A stretch of DNA of 64,000 nucleotides, taken from assembly GCA_023213395.1 (NCBI GenBank), contig CM041465.1, positions 235,607,741-235,671,740 of the forward strand. Direction: 5' to 3'. Numbering within the stretch: position 1 is the stretch's first letter; each line of letters opens with the position of its first letter. The translations under genes and the position numbers were made by a program. This DNA comes from Cycas panzhihuaensis (Eukaryota > Cycadophyta). Shown here piece by piece: positions 34,360-45,853 of the stretch. A model generated the notes under the pieces. It was not told where the DNA came from and did no database searches. It was given only the letters and a program-made list of their open reading frames with translations.

Positions 34360-35525
34360 TGGCACTATTTACAACTCTAAGTGGTGAAGGCAAAAGTCAA
34401 TAAACATAACCACAATGAGCCTCAATATACTTAGTGGATCTATCAACAACATTTGATAAAGTGGTCCCAATTCTTTGAAGGTATGCATAAGCAAATTGTG
34501 TTCCACCAAAAGCATCTTCAAAAGAAGTATTATCAACATTATGTGCACCATGGAGTTGTTGATAACTTGGTAGTTTATTGGTGCTAGTTCTTTAATTTTT
34601 GGCATAATGTCCTTTCTATTACATCTTTGGCACACAATTGTTTGATTTCTAGTCCAAGTATTAGGCTGGTTAGATTGTCTCTAATTACTGGATCTAGGTC
34701 CAAGTTAATTATCTTGGCCTTGTCCTTGAGACTATTTTTGTTAGAGTTGAGGAGCCTATTGACTAAGAGGATGTTGTCCTTATTGTTTGCCTCTTCCTCT
34801 TCCTCTTCCACAAGAATTACAACCTCTACGAGAGTATTGGCCTTGATTTTTGGTATAACAAAGATCTTCTTCCACTTCAAAAGTAATATCAACTGGATAT
34901 GATATAATAGTAAAGTTGGTATCAAAGGTCTTATCAAATTCAATGAACTTATCTTCAAAGTGCCACTATATTGAAGACTTTCCAATAGATTTTTGTAATC
35001 TGGGATATGGAGATATGACTAAATCAAGAAAGCCCATGTAATGCATTGATTTTTAAAATCTTTATCAATGGCTTGCTTGATTGGACGAAGGAGATTGATT
35101 GTCTCATTTGCGTGTCCTTTCTACATTTTCAATTTGTTCATCTTCAACACTAAGTGAACAAATTCTAATTCTGATTTAGTGTTAAAGTTCTTCTTAAGAA
35201 CTTTGAGAACTTTCCATGATGTATTATGTACAGCTTCATCAATGACATTATGTAGGGAATAATTAGTAATAAGCAGTATCCCTGCACAGATTTTATCATC
35301 ATCAAGTTCCCATTAGCGTTTAGCTACAGCTTTAGTGGGAGAAGTTGGAGCACCTCCTCCAAAAGTGGTTAAGTTAGCTATAGGTACAATAAATGGTGTA
35401 AGTTACAAGTGATCTCTCCATAGACCTTCATACTTTGTATCATTTTTTACACTAGTGAACCACATGTCCTAATTTTCTTTCCTTTTTAGAATGCAGTTCA
35501 CATTTTTCTTGAATTGTGAAGACAT
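34360..35525 (-). pseudogene. Gag of copia D (broken)
   Basis: The start codon at 35525 opens MSSQFKKNVNCILKRKEN; then DMWFTSVKNDTKYEGLWRDH, ICAGILLITNYSLHNVIDEA, WKVLKVLKKNFNTKSELEF and KMNKLKM follow with stops between. This is the capsid type common to copia elements (UBN2-like), recognised mainly by position and helical pattern. A serine/asparagine-rich tail and Cys-containing block (CQRCNRKD near 34630) could be the ruined zinc knuckle. Confidence 0.65.
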
Positions 35526-37532
35526 GGTATCTTTTTAGAAGGGAAAAAATGAACAAGGGACTACAAAAGTGATGGAAATAAATGACCAATCACTATTTAC
35601 AAATAGGAAATGTAATGAAGTAATGTAGCAGAAGGAATAATAAGTGAGAATGGTTGCTTAAAGATGAAGGGAGTAACTTAGAGAAAAGTCACCAACACTT
35701 GTGACAAATATTAACATGACGCAGTAGGAATATGAGAAGCACTATGATAAAAATTAGCCACTAATACTTGTGGCAAATATTAACCTGATGTAGCAAGAAT
35801 ATGAGAAGCACTATGATTGTGATTACACTATGGATTACTTTTTACAAATAAGTAAGTGATCAATATACAAGATTGTAGGCCAATGTAGAAGCTGACATCA
35901 TTGAGTTTACACAACTTAAAACTCAAATGTATGATGCATAATCAACCCAACAACCTCTAACTTGTGTCCAATATGTAGTTAAGGTTGTTGAAGGGATGCC
36001 TAGGCTTCTAGTAGAATTAAGTTGGCCTTCACCCAGATACCTGCAATTGTGCTTAGTGATGAAATCCAAGTCATAACGAAGCCCAGGTACTCCCAATCCT
36101 CACCCAGTTCACCAATGAGCAGCTATATACCTCCTCTAAAGAGTGGTATATGCATACCCATGGCTATGATGGATATTAAATAGGGTATATTTTAATCTTG
36201 TATTAAAGTTTTAGTTTTCCTAATTAGTTATCAAGATGATCCCTGATTGAGGTACGATGGTATGGCTAACCAAACCTGACCATATTCTGGTTTAGTCCAG
36301 TCCCAACTTGAAATCCACACCTCCTTTATGGTATGACATTCTAATAACTAAGTTATCTCAACCTTGGTAAGTATGTGAACAGGTACAAGATGGCAGAAAA
36401 TAGCATACGTGATGTGTTCCTTTTAGGAAGAGTGAAAGGATTATCAAATTGTATCAAACATATACTTAACTGAAAATAGAATGCATGCTTAGAGTGCTTG
36501 CTTGAAGTATTTTTAGAGTGCTTGATTTGAGTGATTTTAGATTAAATGCAATACTAATAAGTGAGTGAGAACACTAGATATTGCTCTAATCCAAGTGTTT
36601 TTTTCTCACTTTTACAATGGGCTTTTAAGCCTTATAAAAAGAAGGAAGAAATTTTCTTCACTTTTTTTTGTTAATACAAAAGAAAGTAGTCTTCACTAAA
36701 TTAGTATTAACTTTCTCAAATAATGTCAAAATGGAGTGCTAGTTTTTGTGATACAAACTAGACTCAAAGCTTCATCTTTAGACAGTGGAATCAGGTCCAA
36801 ATGAGTTTTGGAAAGTTTTGGCAGCCCCAAAAAGTTAGGAAATTATATTTTTCCAAAATTCTAACTAAAAATAACTCTTGTTCACTAAAACAGCAATAAC
36901 TTCCTCATATGATATCCAAATTAGTTGCCAATTTTTGTGCTGGAAAGTAGACTCAGAGCCTCATCTTTGATAATTAGAATCATATTAATTAGATCTCTGT
37001 AAAAGATTTTATAGACCTGTGAAGTTCAACAATCAAATTATATTTCTGCAAAAATTTTAGCTTGCTAATATCTCATTAACACATGATACCATATGAAATT
37101 TCCATCATTTTTTGATCACCATGATCTCAATATGGGCAAGGTGAGAGTATACAATAATGGATATTTTAAATGGATCAAAATTCTTTAAAAAAAATGGGTA
37201 AAACCTTCCCTTATAATCATTCTTCTAAATGCTGAAAAATTTTCAACAGCATTTCCCCTTATTAAATGGACAAAAAAGGGAAAAGAAAAAGAAGAATGAG
37301 ATAATATGAATGGACACCAAAGGATTGGAATCCTTAGGCCTTATAACTCCTTGTATTATGCTTCCAAATTTACAAAAGAGAAAGGAAAAGAAAACAATAT
37401 AAAATATGTTATCATAATAACTTGAAAATATTTCTAAATTCACTTTCACAATCTCCTTCACCACATGGATTGTGGGGGAGAAGGAAGTGATGGCTCCATT
37501 GCAAGTATAAGTAAGGAATATGAAGGAAGAAA
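35526..37532 (-). other. Long leader of copia D, non-coding, with internal repeats
   Basis: No gene. Two kilobases between primer site and gag hold two internal repeats. One is a 69-bp-period pair at about 35690-35820 sharing TATGAGAAGCACTATGAT. The other is a diverged pair with period about 190 bp (36693-36882 and 36883-37070) sharing TCACTAAA..., TTTTTGTG and GACTCARAGCYTCATCTTT. A further insertion could be hidden here but I see no ends. Confidence 0.55.
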
Positions 37533-37544
37533 GCTCTAATACCA
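37533..37544 (-). promoter_or_regulatory. tRNA-iMet primer-binding site of copia D
   Basis: The sense strand reads TGGTATTAGAGC two bases after the 5' LTR end, one mismatch from the copia standard TGGTATCAGAGC. Confidence 0.8.
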
Positions 37545-37546
37545 CA

Positions 37547-37844
37547 TGAAAAGAGTAGATCTATCCTTCATCTTCATGCACTAAACATAAAGGCAAACAT
37601 GGGAGCAAGAGAGACTTGAGAGAAAGAAACTAGCTCTCACAAAATGGAGAGGTAAGAATGAATCTCCTCCATTGAGCCTTTACTTTTATATTGAGAGAGG
37701 GAGTATTAGAGTTAGGTAAAATAAAATTATACATAATGCATATGAAAGTGCATTTCACTTAAGTGATCTAATTTAAAGTTTACTTAAGACCCTTTTCAGA
37801 AATAATCAACTAATGTAATGACCTTGTGACATTAACCCTTTTTA
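37547..37844 (-). repeat. Copia D 5' LTR
   Basis: 298 bp, partner of 27706-28003. The two copies differ by scattered substitutions, mostly transitions. Confidence 0.9.
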
Positions 37845-37849
37845 GCTAA
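37845..37849. repeat. Target-site duplication of copia D, right copy (GCTAA)
   Basis: Matches 27701-27705. Confidence 0.85.
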
Positions 37850-38950
37850 AAGGAATAAAATGGAATAAATATGAAGTGGTACCTTCTATGGCCAGATTAG
37901 TGGCAAGTCTACCTAAGAAAATAGAAGAAAAAGATAGATCTATAAATCTTGTAGGTAGATCCATGCAAAGGCTGTAAAACCTAAAAAGAAGTTTGGTGGA
38001 ACCTGATGATTACACGTGGAGGTAGGACTTGGAGCATATCCTTGCTTAGGGAAGCTTGATCTCGAGCCTATTGCCACGAATCTGAGTTGGACAAGGTGGA
38101 TCTCAGGAAGGGACACAGGTATCTTAGATGTTCAAGGCCATTCTTATAGAAAATTACATTTGAAAGTAGGAGAAGAGAGGAGAATAGATAAAAGAAGAGA
38201 TGGAAAATGAAGTCTTTTTGGGTTTTATACCTAACCCTAGCTTAATTGGACGATTAGGGTTAGGCTAGGACTTGGGGTATGACTAAGCCACATGGCAATT
38301 TTGTGAAAAAAGTAAAATTTTCCATGGCAAATTAAAAAAAAGGATTTATGATAGTCACCTCATGGCAAACTTTGTGGTACCCCAAAGTTTATCGTGGTAC
38401 AATGACATTTTCTACGGTGCAGTGATAGAAGTAAAAATAAGAGAAGAAAAGGTACCCAGGAGCCCTAAAAAAGGGTACCCCAGGCCTAGGAGTGGCTAGC
38501 CCTCTATCCAAGTGGCTAAGGACAGGCATATAGAAGGGATGACCTAGACCAAATAGGATACGAGAGAGGTAGGGTTCCCAGGAAGCTGGCAAACAGATAG
38601 AAATGCACCAATCACACCTAGTGAGGTACTAGGAGCTATAAGGTGGCGATGAGGGTGTGAATGGATCACATAAGATAGGTGATTCTTAGGATAATATAGA
38701 GGTGCATGGGAGAGTTGTAGAGTACCATGGGGATGCATATCCCATAGATCATCATAGGCTAGAATAGTGTCAAGCAGTATGATCAAGCAGTGGATGCAAG
38801 ATGATCACTCAAATGTATCAATCAATCATATAGTGAAAATGGATGCTTCTATTTACATTTTTGGAGAAGTAACAAAGGTAAAGGATAGAAGCATACCTAT
38901 GCTTACCTGAGTTGACTTACCAAAAACCCATTCCCAGTAGCCAGGAAACA
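37850..38950 (-). repeat. Element B 3' LTR, right segment
   Basis: Resumes the LTR interrupted at 27705: AAGGAATAAAATGGAATAAA aligns with 55148 onward. It ends at 38950 with ...CCAGGAAACA, the sense start TGTTTCCTGG. Confidence 0.9.
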
Positions 38951-38961
38951 TTGCCCCCTTA
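38951..38961 (-). promoter_or_regulatory. Polypurine tract of element B
   Basis: Sense strand CTAAGGGGGCAA immediately before TGTTTCC. It is better preserved than in A. Confidence 0.65.
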
Positions 38962-39359
38962 GCAGTAGAGCCTTGTAGCTCGAAGGCATAATATAACGAT
39001 GAATGCTAGCAACATAATGTTAGTAGCATCTATATATATAAACAAATATAACAGTGGTGCGAGCCAAGGGCGATGGTGAGTGTTATGGCAGAATGTGTGG
39101 GTGTAGAGGCAAGGGTGAGGTAACATAGGGGCTGCCTATATATTGTTATATAGATAACAGACAATGATGACAGATGAGGGGGATGCCCTCATTATGAGAG
39201 TACAATGGAAGGGTGGTGAAGACCACACATAAGATCAAACAGATGTCATAAACAAAGTGCTATATATAGAAACACGTCAAGAATAGTGAGAGTTATGTGT
39301 GAAGGAATATGTTGAGAGTACAGCAAGTAAACAAACTTGGTGATCGCCATAGTTTAACC

Positions 39360-39876
39360 TCATTAGTAGCTCGATTTTGGAGGTACAAACAGATCATAAT
39401 ATAAAGTACAAGATGACTCGAGACTTGGGTGCTTGGGTGACCAAACAAGTCTCTCAAGGTGGGTTGATAAGAAGAGGGATGTGATGCTCAAGGACAAGAT
39501 GAACCAGGCTATCCACCTAAGTGTTAAGAGCCCGAGGAATATGTTGGATGTCAATAGATGGAAAACAAGCCAACAAGGTCCTAATGGTCGAGGCAAGGGC
39601 TCTCAGGTATGGGAACCGCACCTAGTAGACCTTGGGTGAGATGGGACGCCACAACCTGAGAGTCACTGAAGAGAATGATGGGTCCATGGTGGAAGCAAAG
39701 AACATCAAAAGGGCCTCAATAATAGTTGTGTACTCAGCTTCATTATTGGTGGCCTCGAGAAGGAAGATCCTAGAACTCATGAAGTCATGTTTGGAAGGGT
39801 CACAGAGAATCCACGCAGCAGTAGAAGGGCCTAGGATGCTGTGGCTTTTACCGTTGGTGAAGATGAGTAATGCCAT
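39360..39876 (-). pseudogene. Archaeal-type RNase H of element B (broken)
   Basis: Starts at 39876 with MALLIFTNGKSHSILGPSTA, then AWILCDPSKHDFMSSRIFLL and EATNNEAEYTTIIEAL before frame is lost. It matches element A's aRNH residue for residue in the central block. The first catalytic aspartate (FTDGG in A) is asparagine (FTNGK). It occupies the same place beside the 3' LTR, so the displaced position is a family trait, not a rearrangement of one copy. Confidence 0.8.
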
Positions 39877-40435
39877 GACAAAAAGAATGGAGGTCTCAGT
39901 AGAGAAAGTGCTAAAAGAGTCGATAAGTGAAGAGGACTCAATGATATGAAACTATCATGGGAGACATGAGTGGCTATTGATAAAGGATACGAAGGGTAGA
40001 AAGGCCCAAAAATAAGGCTATCTAAGGGTGAAGAAAACTATCTGGTGGATGGGAAAGAACCGATGACGAAAAGGCCTCTCTAAGGGTGCTAAAGGTTGCT
40101 TAAGGAAGCAAAGCATGGTCCTGAGTGGGGGGAATACTTCCCTTGGGAGCCCTAGAGGCATGAGCAGATAGCAAAAATAGGTTTAGGATGGCAAAACGAG
40201 CCAAATGAATATAAACTTAGGTATATATAGAGATGGCATATAAAACGAGATAGAAGGGGTCTCGCAAGGCCAAAAAGAGGCAGTGCCATAAATGCACCCA
40301 AAGGGTAAGGAGAAAAGAGGGCCATATAGGCAAAACGGGAGACAGACCTAGAAGGCAAAGGCGATCAGGGAAGAGAGATGGTCCCAAAGGCTGTCGCGGT
40401 GAGAGAAATAGAAGAGGTGCCCATCGAGGACCCCG

Positions 40436-40446
40436 CCTATATAAGG
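40436..40446 (+). promoter_or_regulatory. Conserved TATA box, possibly bidirectional (element B)
   Basis: CCTATATAAGG, identical to 7192-7202 in A, in the same CCCCG context. In B it is separated from the PMD frame by copia E. Confidence 0.6.
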
Positions 40447-40534
40447 AAAACTTGGTAAAAATGGGATTCATTTTCACAGGCTCACGATCAATTCAGAGCC
40501 CTTTTCCTTATGTAGTAAAGCGCTGACTAACTTT

Positions 40535-40539
40535 AGAGG
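40535..40539. repeat. Target-site duplication of copia E, left copy (AGAGG)
   Basis: Left copy AGAGG and right copy GGAGT (45849-45853) each differ by one base from GGAGG, which is the uninterrupted sequence at the homologous site of element A (about 7290). This identifies the duplication despite decay. Confidence 0.7.
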
Positions 40540-41163
40540 TGTTGGATATTGTGATAACAATTATTTAAGGTTAAAATTTTAGCATGTTTTCGGTGCGGTT
40601 TCCCTCCTTAATCTTTCTCAGGGGGTTCCAAGGAGCCCCTGGGGGTGCGGGGGGAGTGGAACACCCCCCGCTAAGATGGGGTTCAGGGGCGATAGCCCCT
40701 GACCCAAAAAATTAGCCCTATAAACCTTATTACAATGTAAAGAGAATCAGGGTCATTCGATACAAATACCGTAGATTCTACAGTTGAGATTCACGCCTTG
40801 GATGTCCCTCTCATGTAGCTTATTTTAGGGCTTTTCTTATTATGTTGAATGTAATGTACTATGATGAGGGCAGCGGCTAGTTATTGTTCCTAAGAGCACT
40901 CTACTACTAAGATGTACTATTTCTCCATTCTATAGCAATAAAGATCGATACCTTCCTTGTGTAGATATTTCTCTAGCATACTGCTAGGGTTTTACCATGT
41001 TATATCAGGTGCATATGTGATGTTTAGCTTGTATATTGATGTTATTATATTATCTTTGATTTTAGAACTTGCATATTAAATCTTAGTTTCGATTCCTGTA
41101 ACTAGTTATAAAATAGTTTAGATCTTGTGGCAGTTTAAAGTTTGGGACCTTGTATTCTCAACA
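40540..41163 (+). repeat. Copia E 5' LTR
   Basis: Starts TGTTGGATATTG, ends TATTCTCAACA; repeated at 45210-45848. The start of element transcription should lie within, but no clear TATA box was identified. Confidence 0.9.
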
Positions 41164-41165
41164 AG

Positions 41166-41178
41166 TGGTATCAGAGCC
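41166..41178 (+). promoter_or_regulatory. tRNA-iMet primer-binding site of copia E
   Basis: TGGTATCAGAGCC two bases after the 5' LTR; exact match to the plant copia standard. Confidence 0.9.
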
Positions 41179-41235
41179 ACTTTTTATTTTGTAGCGAGTC
41201 TGTGAAGGTTTTAGTATCGGCTTTTCTATACCAAA

Positions 41236-41991
41236 ATAGTGAAACTAATAAGTGCAAAGTTTGAGGTGGAGAAATTCAATGGCAAGAATAACTTCGAGTT
41301 ATGGAAGCTAAAAGCACATGATATTCTTATATAGTAGAGTTTGTACAAAGCCCTTACAGGTAAATCAAAGAAACCTGTAGGGATAGACGATGATGATTGG
41401 GATGACTTAGACAAAAAGGTACTTAGCACAATACGATTATGTTTAGCAGATGAAGTCTTGTTTAACATCGCAGGGAAAGAGATAACATCAAGATTATGGA
41501 CCCGGTTAGAAGACCTGTATATGACTAAATTAGTAACGAATTGAATCTACCTGAAGAGGTAACTGTACTCGTTATGGATGAAGGAAGGTACAAAAATTGC
41601 TGACCATTTAAATGTTTTCAATACTCTTATTTGTCAATTGACTAGTATTTATGTTAAAATAGAGGATGAGGACAAAGATGTTACCTTGTTATGCTCATTA
41701 CCTAAATCTTAGGATAATATTATCACCTCGATTAGTTTTAGCACTATAGATGTATTGGATTATGATTCTGTTGTGAGTGCTTTATTAATAGAAGAAGTGC
41801 GGAGGAAATCTAGTTTTAAAACCTCCACACCAGAAGCCATGACAGTAAGGGGTAGAACGTTTGAGAGAGGACAAAACTCCAGGGATACATCGAGGTCCAA
41901 GTCAAAGAGAAAAAAGAGTAAGCTCAAGTGTTGTCATTATAATAAGACTAGTCACCTTAAGAAGGATTGTTACAAAAGGAAGGAGTTCTAG
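41236..41991 (+). pseudogene. Gag of copia E (broken)
   Basis: The expected start codon reads ATA at 41236. The frame gives VKLISAKFEVEKFNGKNNFE and LWKLKAHDILI, two TAG stops, then 41341-41544 (LYKALTGKSKKPVGIDDDDW, STIRLCLADEVLFNIAGKEI, WTRLEDLYM), a copia capsid of the UBN2 type. A TGA at 41542 lies where CGA is likely. The zinc knuckle near 41930 reads KCCHYNKTSHLKKDC: the second cysteine of C-X2-C-X4-H-X4-C is tyrosine. Confidence 0.85.
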
Positions 41992-42081
41992 AAAAAGGAA
42001 GATCCTACCAAGGAGGCAAATCAGGTGGACTCAAATCAAGGTATGGATGATGATGTCTTGGTCACTTGTAATGTTTCTCAT

Positions 42082-42486
42082 TATCACCATGACTAGTTAT
42101 TAGATTCAGGTGCTTCGCACCACATGTGTCCATACAAGAGTTGGTTCTCATCATACCAACCTCTTGATGGTGGTGATGTGCTTATGGGAAATCAAGTTTC
42201 TTGTAAGATAGTAGGCATTGGTAGCATCAGAATTAAGATGTTCGATGGGGTAGTTAGAACATTAACTGAGGTTAGACATGTACCTGATTTGAAAAGGAAT
42301 CTGATTTCCTTGGGTGAATTAGATTCATGTGGTTTTAAGCATACAGGTCATGAAGGAGTCCTAAGGGTATCAAAGGGCACCTTAGTTATTATAAAAGCCT
42401 TAAAGAAAGGAAATCTTTATATTTTAGTGGGAAGAATAGATGTCAGCCAAGCAACTACAACATCAAAGACTGCAGAAGATCCAGCT
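42082..42486 (+). pseudogene. Aspartic protease of copia E (broken)
   Basis: LLDSGASHHMCPYKSWFSSY carries the intact D-S-G active site, preceded by a TAG where family members have tryptophan. It continues GIGSIRIKMFDGVVRTLTEV, RHVPDLKRNLISLGELD, ending at a TAG (42487-42489). It would cleave the Gag-Pol precursor. Confidence 0.9.
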
Positions 42487-43390
42487 TAGTTGTGGCATCA
42501 GAGACTTGGGCACATGAGTGAGAAAGGACTTAAGGTACTGATAAACCGTAAGTTGCTTCCTAACTTGTAGCTTTTAGATTTGGCTTTCTGTAAACATTGT
42601 ATTTTTAGAAAATAGTGTAGACTCAGGTTTAAAGTAGGGAGTCACACTAGTAAAGGCGTTCTAGATTATATACATTCAGATGTATGGGGACCACCCCCTA
42701 AAATATCTTGTAGAGGATCATTGTATTATGTCACATTATAGATGATTTCTCTAGGAAGGTATGGGTCTATTTTTTTGAAAAGGAAATCTGAAGTTTTCAG
42801 TGTGTTTAAGCAGTTCAAGGCTCTAGTTGAGAATAGTACTGGTAAGATAATCAAATGTTTAAGAACTGACAATGGAAGTGAGTTCAACTCCTTGGAGTTT
42901 GAGAACTATTAAAGAGAAGCTAGGATCGAAAGACACAAGACCACTAGCTATACTTCGTAGCAAAATGGCATTGTTGAGTGCATGAATATGACACTCTTAG
43001 AAAGAGTAAGAAGCATGCTAAGTAATGTAGGAGTGGAGTAGGGCTTGTGGGTAGAAGCTATTCAAATATCTTACTATCTGGTAAATAGGTCACCATCACT
43101 TGCAATAGATTGCAAGAATCCTGAAGAGGTATGGATCGGACATCCATGTGATTATTCAAATTTAAAAGTTTTTTGTTGTGATGCTTATGCCTGGACTGAC
43201 AAAAGTAAACGTTCAAAGTTAGACCCAAAATCCAAGAGATATATCTTTGTTAGTTATGGTGATAAAGATGGTATGAAGGTATACAGATTATGGGATCCTA
43301 CTGCCCACAAAATCACCACTAACAGGGATGTTATATTTGATGAATCTCCTCTTGTAAAATCAAACAATGGAGAAGTTAAAATGAAATAGG
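42487..43390 (+). pseudogene. Integrase of copia E (broken)
   Basis: Zinc region LWHQRLGHMSEKGLKVL with FCKHCIF completes H-H-C-C. The core has IHSDVWGPPPK, CLRTDNGSEFNSLEFENY and NGIVECMN, so D, D and E are all present. An open piece 43045-43389 holds LWVEAIQISYYLVNRSPSLA and VFCCDAYAWTDKSKRSKLDP, the usual copia segment after the core. A frameshift near 42735 and several TAG stops disrupt it. Confidence 0.9.
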
Positions 43391-44378
43391 AGTAGCACGT
43401 TGAATATCAACAAGTCAAATTTGAAATATAGCCATCTGTAGAATCAGAAGAACAGGAAGATCTTTCTAAAGATGAATCTGTAATAGATTTATAGGAGTAT
43501 GTGGACACTCCTCTTCCAACTGTTAGAAGATCTACATGAGTCAGTCATCCACCTAATAGGTACAGCCCATCTACTTCTATTGCTTTGGTTTCTAATAACA
43601 GTGAGCCTACATATTTTTAGGAAGCAATAGATGATATCCATGATAAGAAGTGGAAAAGGGCTATGTAAGAAGAGATAAATGCTTTGAAGAAAAATAATTC
43701 ATGGGACTTGGTAGAACTTCCACATGGTAAGAAGATTGTTAGTTACAGATAGGTTTTCAAAAAGAAAATAGATGTTGATGGAAAGGTTGATAAATACAGG
43801 GCAAGACTAGTGGCTAAAGGTTTTGCACAGAAAGCAAGTATTGACTTTCATGAGATCTTTTCACCAGTTGTTAAACTTGTTTCAATTTGAGTGCTATTAG
43901 CATTGGTAGCTTCTCTTGATTTGGAGTTGGAGTAGTTAGATGTAAAAACAGATTTTCTACATGGAGATTTAGATGAGGAGATCTATATGGATCAACCAGA
44001 AGGGTTTGTACAAGATGGCAGGAAAAGACTTATGTGTAGGCTCAGGAAATCATTGTATGGCCTGAAGTAATCACCCAGGCAATGGTACAAGAAGTTTGAT
44101 GCCTTCATAGAGAGCCAAAATTTCAAAAGAAGTGAGTATGATCATTGTGTTTACTTTAAATTTATGGACAATGGCTTATTCATTATCTCGATATTATATG
44201 TTGATGACATGTTGGTTGTAAGCAAGAGCATGGAAGAAATCAATAAGCTAAAGACTCAATTAGCTAGGACTTTTAATATGAAGGATCTAAGAGCTGCAAA
44301 ATAAATCTTAGGCATGGAGATACATAGAGACAGGAAAATAGTAAGCTATGGTTATCACAGTAGAAATATGCAAAGAAG
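43391..44378 (+). pseudogene. Reverse transcriptase of copia E (broken)
   Basis: From about 43670: NALKKNNSWDLVELPHGKKI, DKYRARLVAKGFAQKASIDF, TDFLHGDLDEEIYMDQPEGF, LYGLK, and SILYVDDMLVVSKSMEEINK with the YVDD catalytic box intact near 44200. Stops are TAG, TAA and TGA at Q, W and R positions. The stretch 43391-43670 is the variable linker between integrase and RT. Confidence 0.9.
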
Positions 44379-45161
44379 GTGATAACCAGGTTTGGTATGG
44401 CAAATGTGAAATCATTGAGTATCCCATTAGCTTCCCACTTCAAGCTTTCTTCGAATATGAGTCCTAGTAGTGAAGAAGAAAAGACTTATACATCTCGTAT
44501 ACCTTATTCCAGTGCAGTAGGAAGTTTAATGTATGCTATGGTATGTACAAGACCTGATATTTCACATGTAGTTAATGTAGTTAGCAGGTTTGTGGAAAAT
44601 CCAGGGAGAGAATATTAGGCTACAGTAAAATGGGTGCTTCGATATTTGAGAGGCATAAGTGACTACTGCATCACCTTTGGAGGTACGGGTAATCAGGTTT
44701 ATGGATATGTTGATTCATACTTTATAGGAGATTTATACAAAAGAAGGTCTACTTCAGGTTATGTTTTCACTCTTGCAAATAGCCTAGTTAGTTGGATGTC
44801 CAAATTGCAGAGCACAATTGTATTGTCAACTATAAAAGCTGAATATATTACTGTAACACATGCTTATAAAGAAGTAATCTAGTTACAGGATCTATTGGTT
44901 AAGCTTGGAAGGAGACAGGAAAGTGTAAAGGTATTTTGTGATAGTCAAAGTGCCATTTACTTAGCCAAGAATTTAGCTTATCACAGTAGAATAAAGCATA
45001 TTACTCTTAAGTACCATCTTGTTAGACAGGTTGTGGAAGCAGGTGGAGTTGCACTTGAGAAGATTCACACTAATCATAATTATGCTGATATATTCACAAA
45101 ACTAGTATCAGTAGAGAAGTTCAAATGGTGTTTGATTTCTCTTGGCTTGCAGAAAATATGA
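44379..45161 (+). pseudogene. RNase H of copia E and RT C-terminus
   Basis: Three open pieces separated by TAG: IPYSSAVGSLMYAMVCTRPD (RT thumb end), then VLRYLRGISDYCITFGG, GYVDSYFIGDLYKRRSTSGY, ESVKVFCDSQSAIYLAKN and HNYADIFTKLVSVEKF. This is the copia RNase H; catalytic Asp residues are visible in GYVDS and FCDS. The natural stop is at 45159-45161. Confidence 0.9.
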
Positions 45162-45195
45162 TGAAGGGTCCATGAAAGGTCCCTGGTAAATTGTT

Positions 45196-45209
45196 ATCAA
45201 GGTGGAGAT
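45196..45209 (+). promoter_or_regulatory. Polypurine tract of copia E
   Basis: ATCAAGGTGGAGAT directly before the 3' LTR; the standard copia tract. Confidence 0.8.
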
Positions 45210-45848
45210 TGTTAGATATTGTGATAATAATTGTTTAAGGTTAAAATTTTGACATGTTTTTGGTGCGGTTTCCCTCCCTAATCTTTCTCGTAGGGTTCCA
45301 ATAGGGGCGGAAGCCCCCCTTGGCCGGGGGGTATGAGGGGAGTGGAATACCCCCCCTAAGATGGGGTTCATGGGTGATAGCCCCTGACCAAAAAAATTAA
45401 CCCTGTAAACCTTATTAAAATATAAAGAGAATCAGGGTCATTCGATACAAATACCCTAAATTCTACAGTTAAGATTCATGCCTTAGATGTCTATCTCATG
45501 TAGCCCATTTTAGGGCTTTTCTTATTATGTTGAATGTAATGTACTGTGATGAGGGCGGTGACTAGTTGTTATTCCTCAGAGCACTCTACTACTGAGATGT
45601 ACTATTTCTCCATTCTACAACAATAAAGATCGATACATTTCCTGTGTGGATATTTCCCTAGCAAATTGCTAGGGTTTTACCACATTATATCGGGTGCATA
45701 TGTGATGTTTAGCTTATATATTGACGTTATTGTATTATTTCTTATTTTGGAACTTGCATGTTAAATCTTAGTTTTAATTCTTGTAACTAGTTGTAAAATA
45801 GTTCAAATCTTGTGGTGGTTTAAAGTTTGGGACCTTGTATTCTCAACA
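45210..45848 (+). repeat. Copia E 3' LTR
   Basis: Starts TGTTAGATATTG, ends CTCAACA. It is about 15 bp longer than the 5' copy because of a difference in the G/C-rich part (45300-45350). Confidence 0.9.
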
Positions 45849-45853
45849 GGAGT
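45849..45853. repeat. Target-site duplication of copia E, right copy (GGAGT)
   Basis: See 40535-40539. The following CACGTAG aligns with CACGCAG after the empty site in element A. Confidence 0.7.

Larger units (their letters stand above)
27706..37844 (-). mobile_element. Copia element D (Ty1/copia), with a solo LTR inserted in it
   Basis: Two LTRs of 298 bp (27706-28003 and 37547-37844), GCTAA target duplications, initiator-Met primer site, polypurine tract, and gag, protease, integrase, RT and RNase H in copia order on the minus strand. Without the 2.5 kb solo LTR it is about 7.6 kb, long for copia because of a 2 kb leader before gag. LTRs begin TA rather than TG on the sense strand. Many in-frame stops. 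Confidence 0.9.
39877..40539. other. Divergent leader of element B, left part
   Basis: No gene. Aligns with 6680-7292 of element A, including the TATA box and the following GGATTCATTTTCAC segment. Interrupted at 40539 by copia E; the remainder is at 45854-46449. Confidence 0.5.
40540..45848 (+). mobile_element. Copia element E (Ty1/copia, Tnt1/Tork-like)
   Basis: 5.3 kb plus-strand element with LTRs of 624 and 639 bp, initiator-Met primer site, gag, protease, integrase, RT, RNase H and polypurine tract in the normal copia order. The protease/pre-integrase region (GIGSIRIKMFDGVVRTLTEV) resembles Tnt1. It carries about two dozen in-frame stops, most of them TAG. LTRs differ by roughly a tenth by eye. 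Confidence 0.95.
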
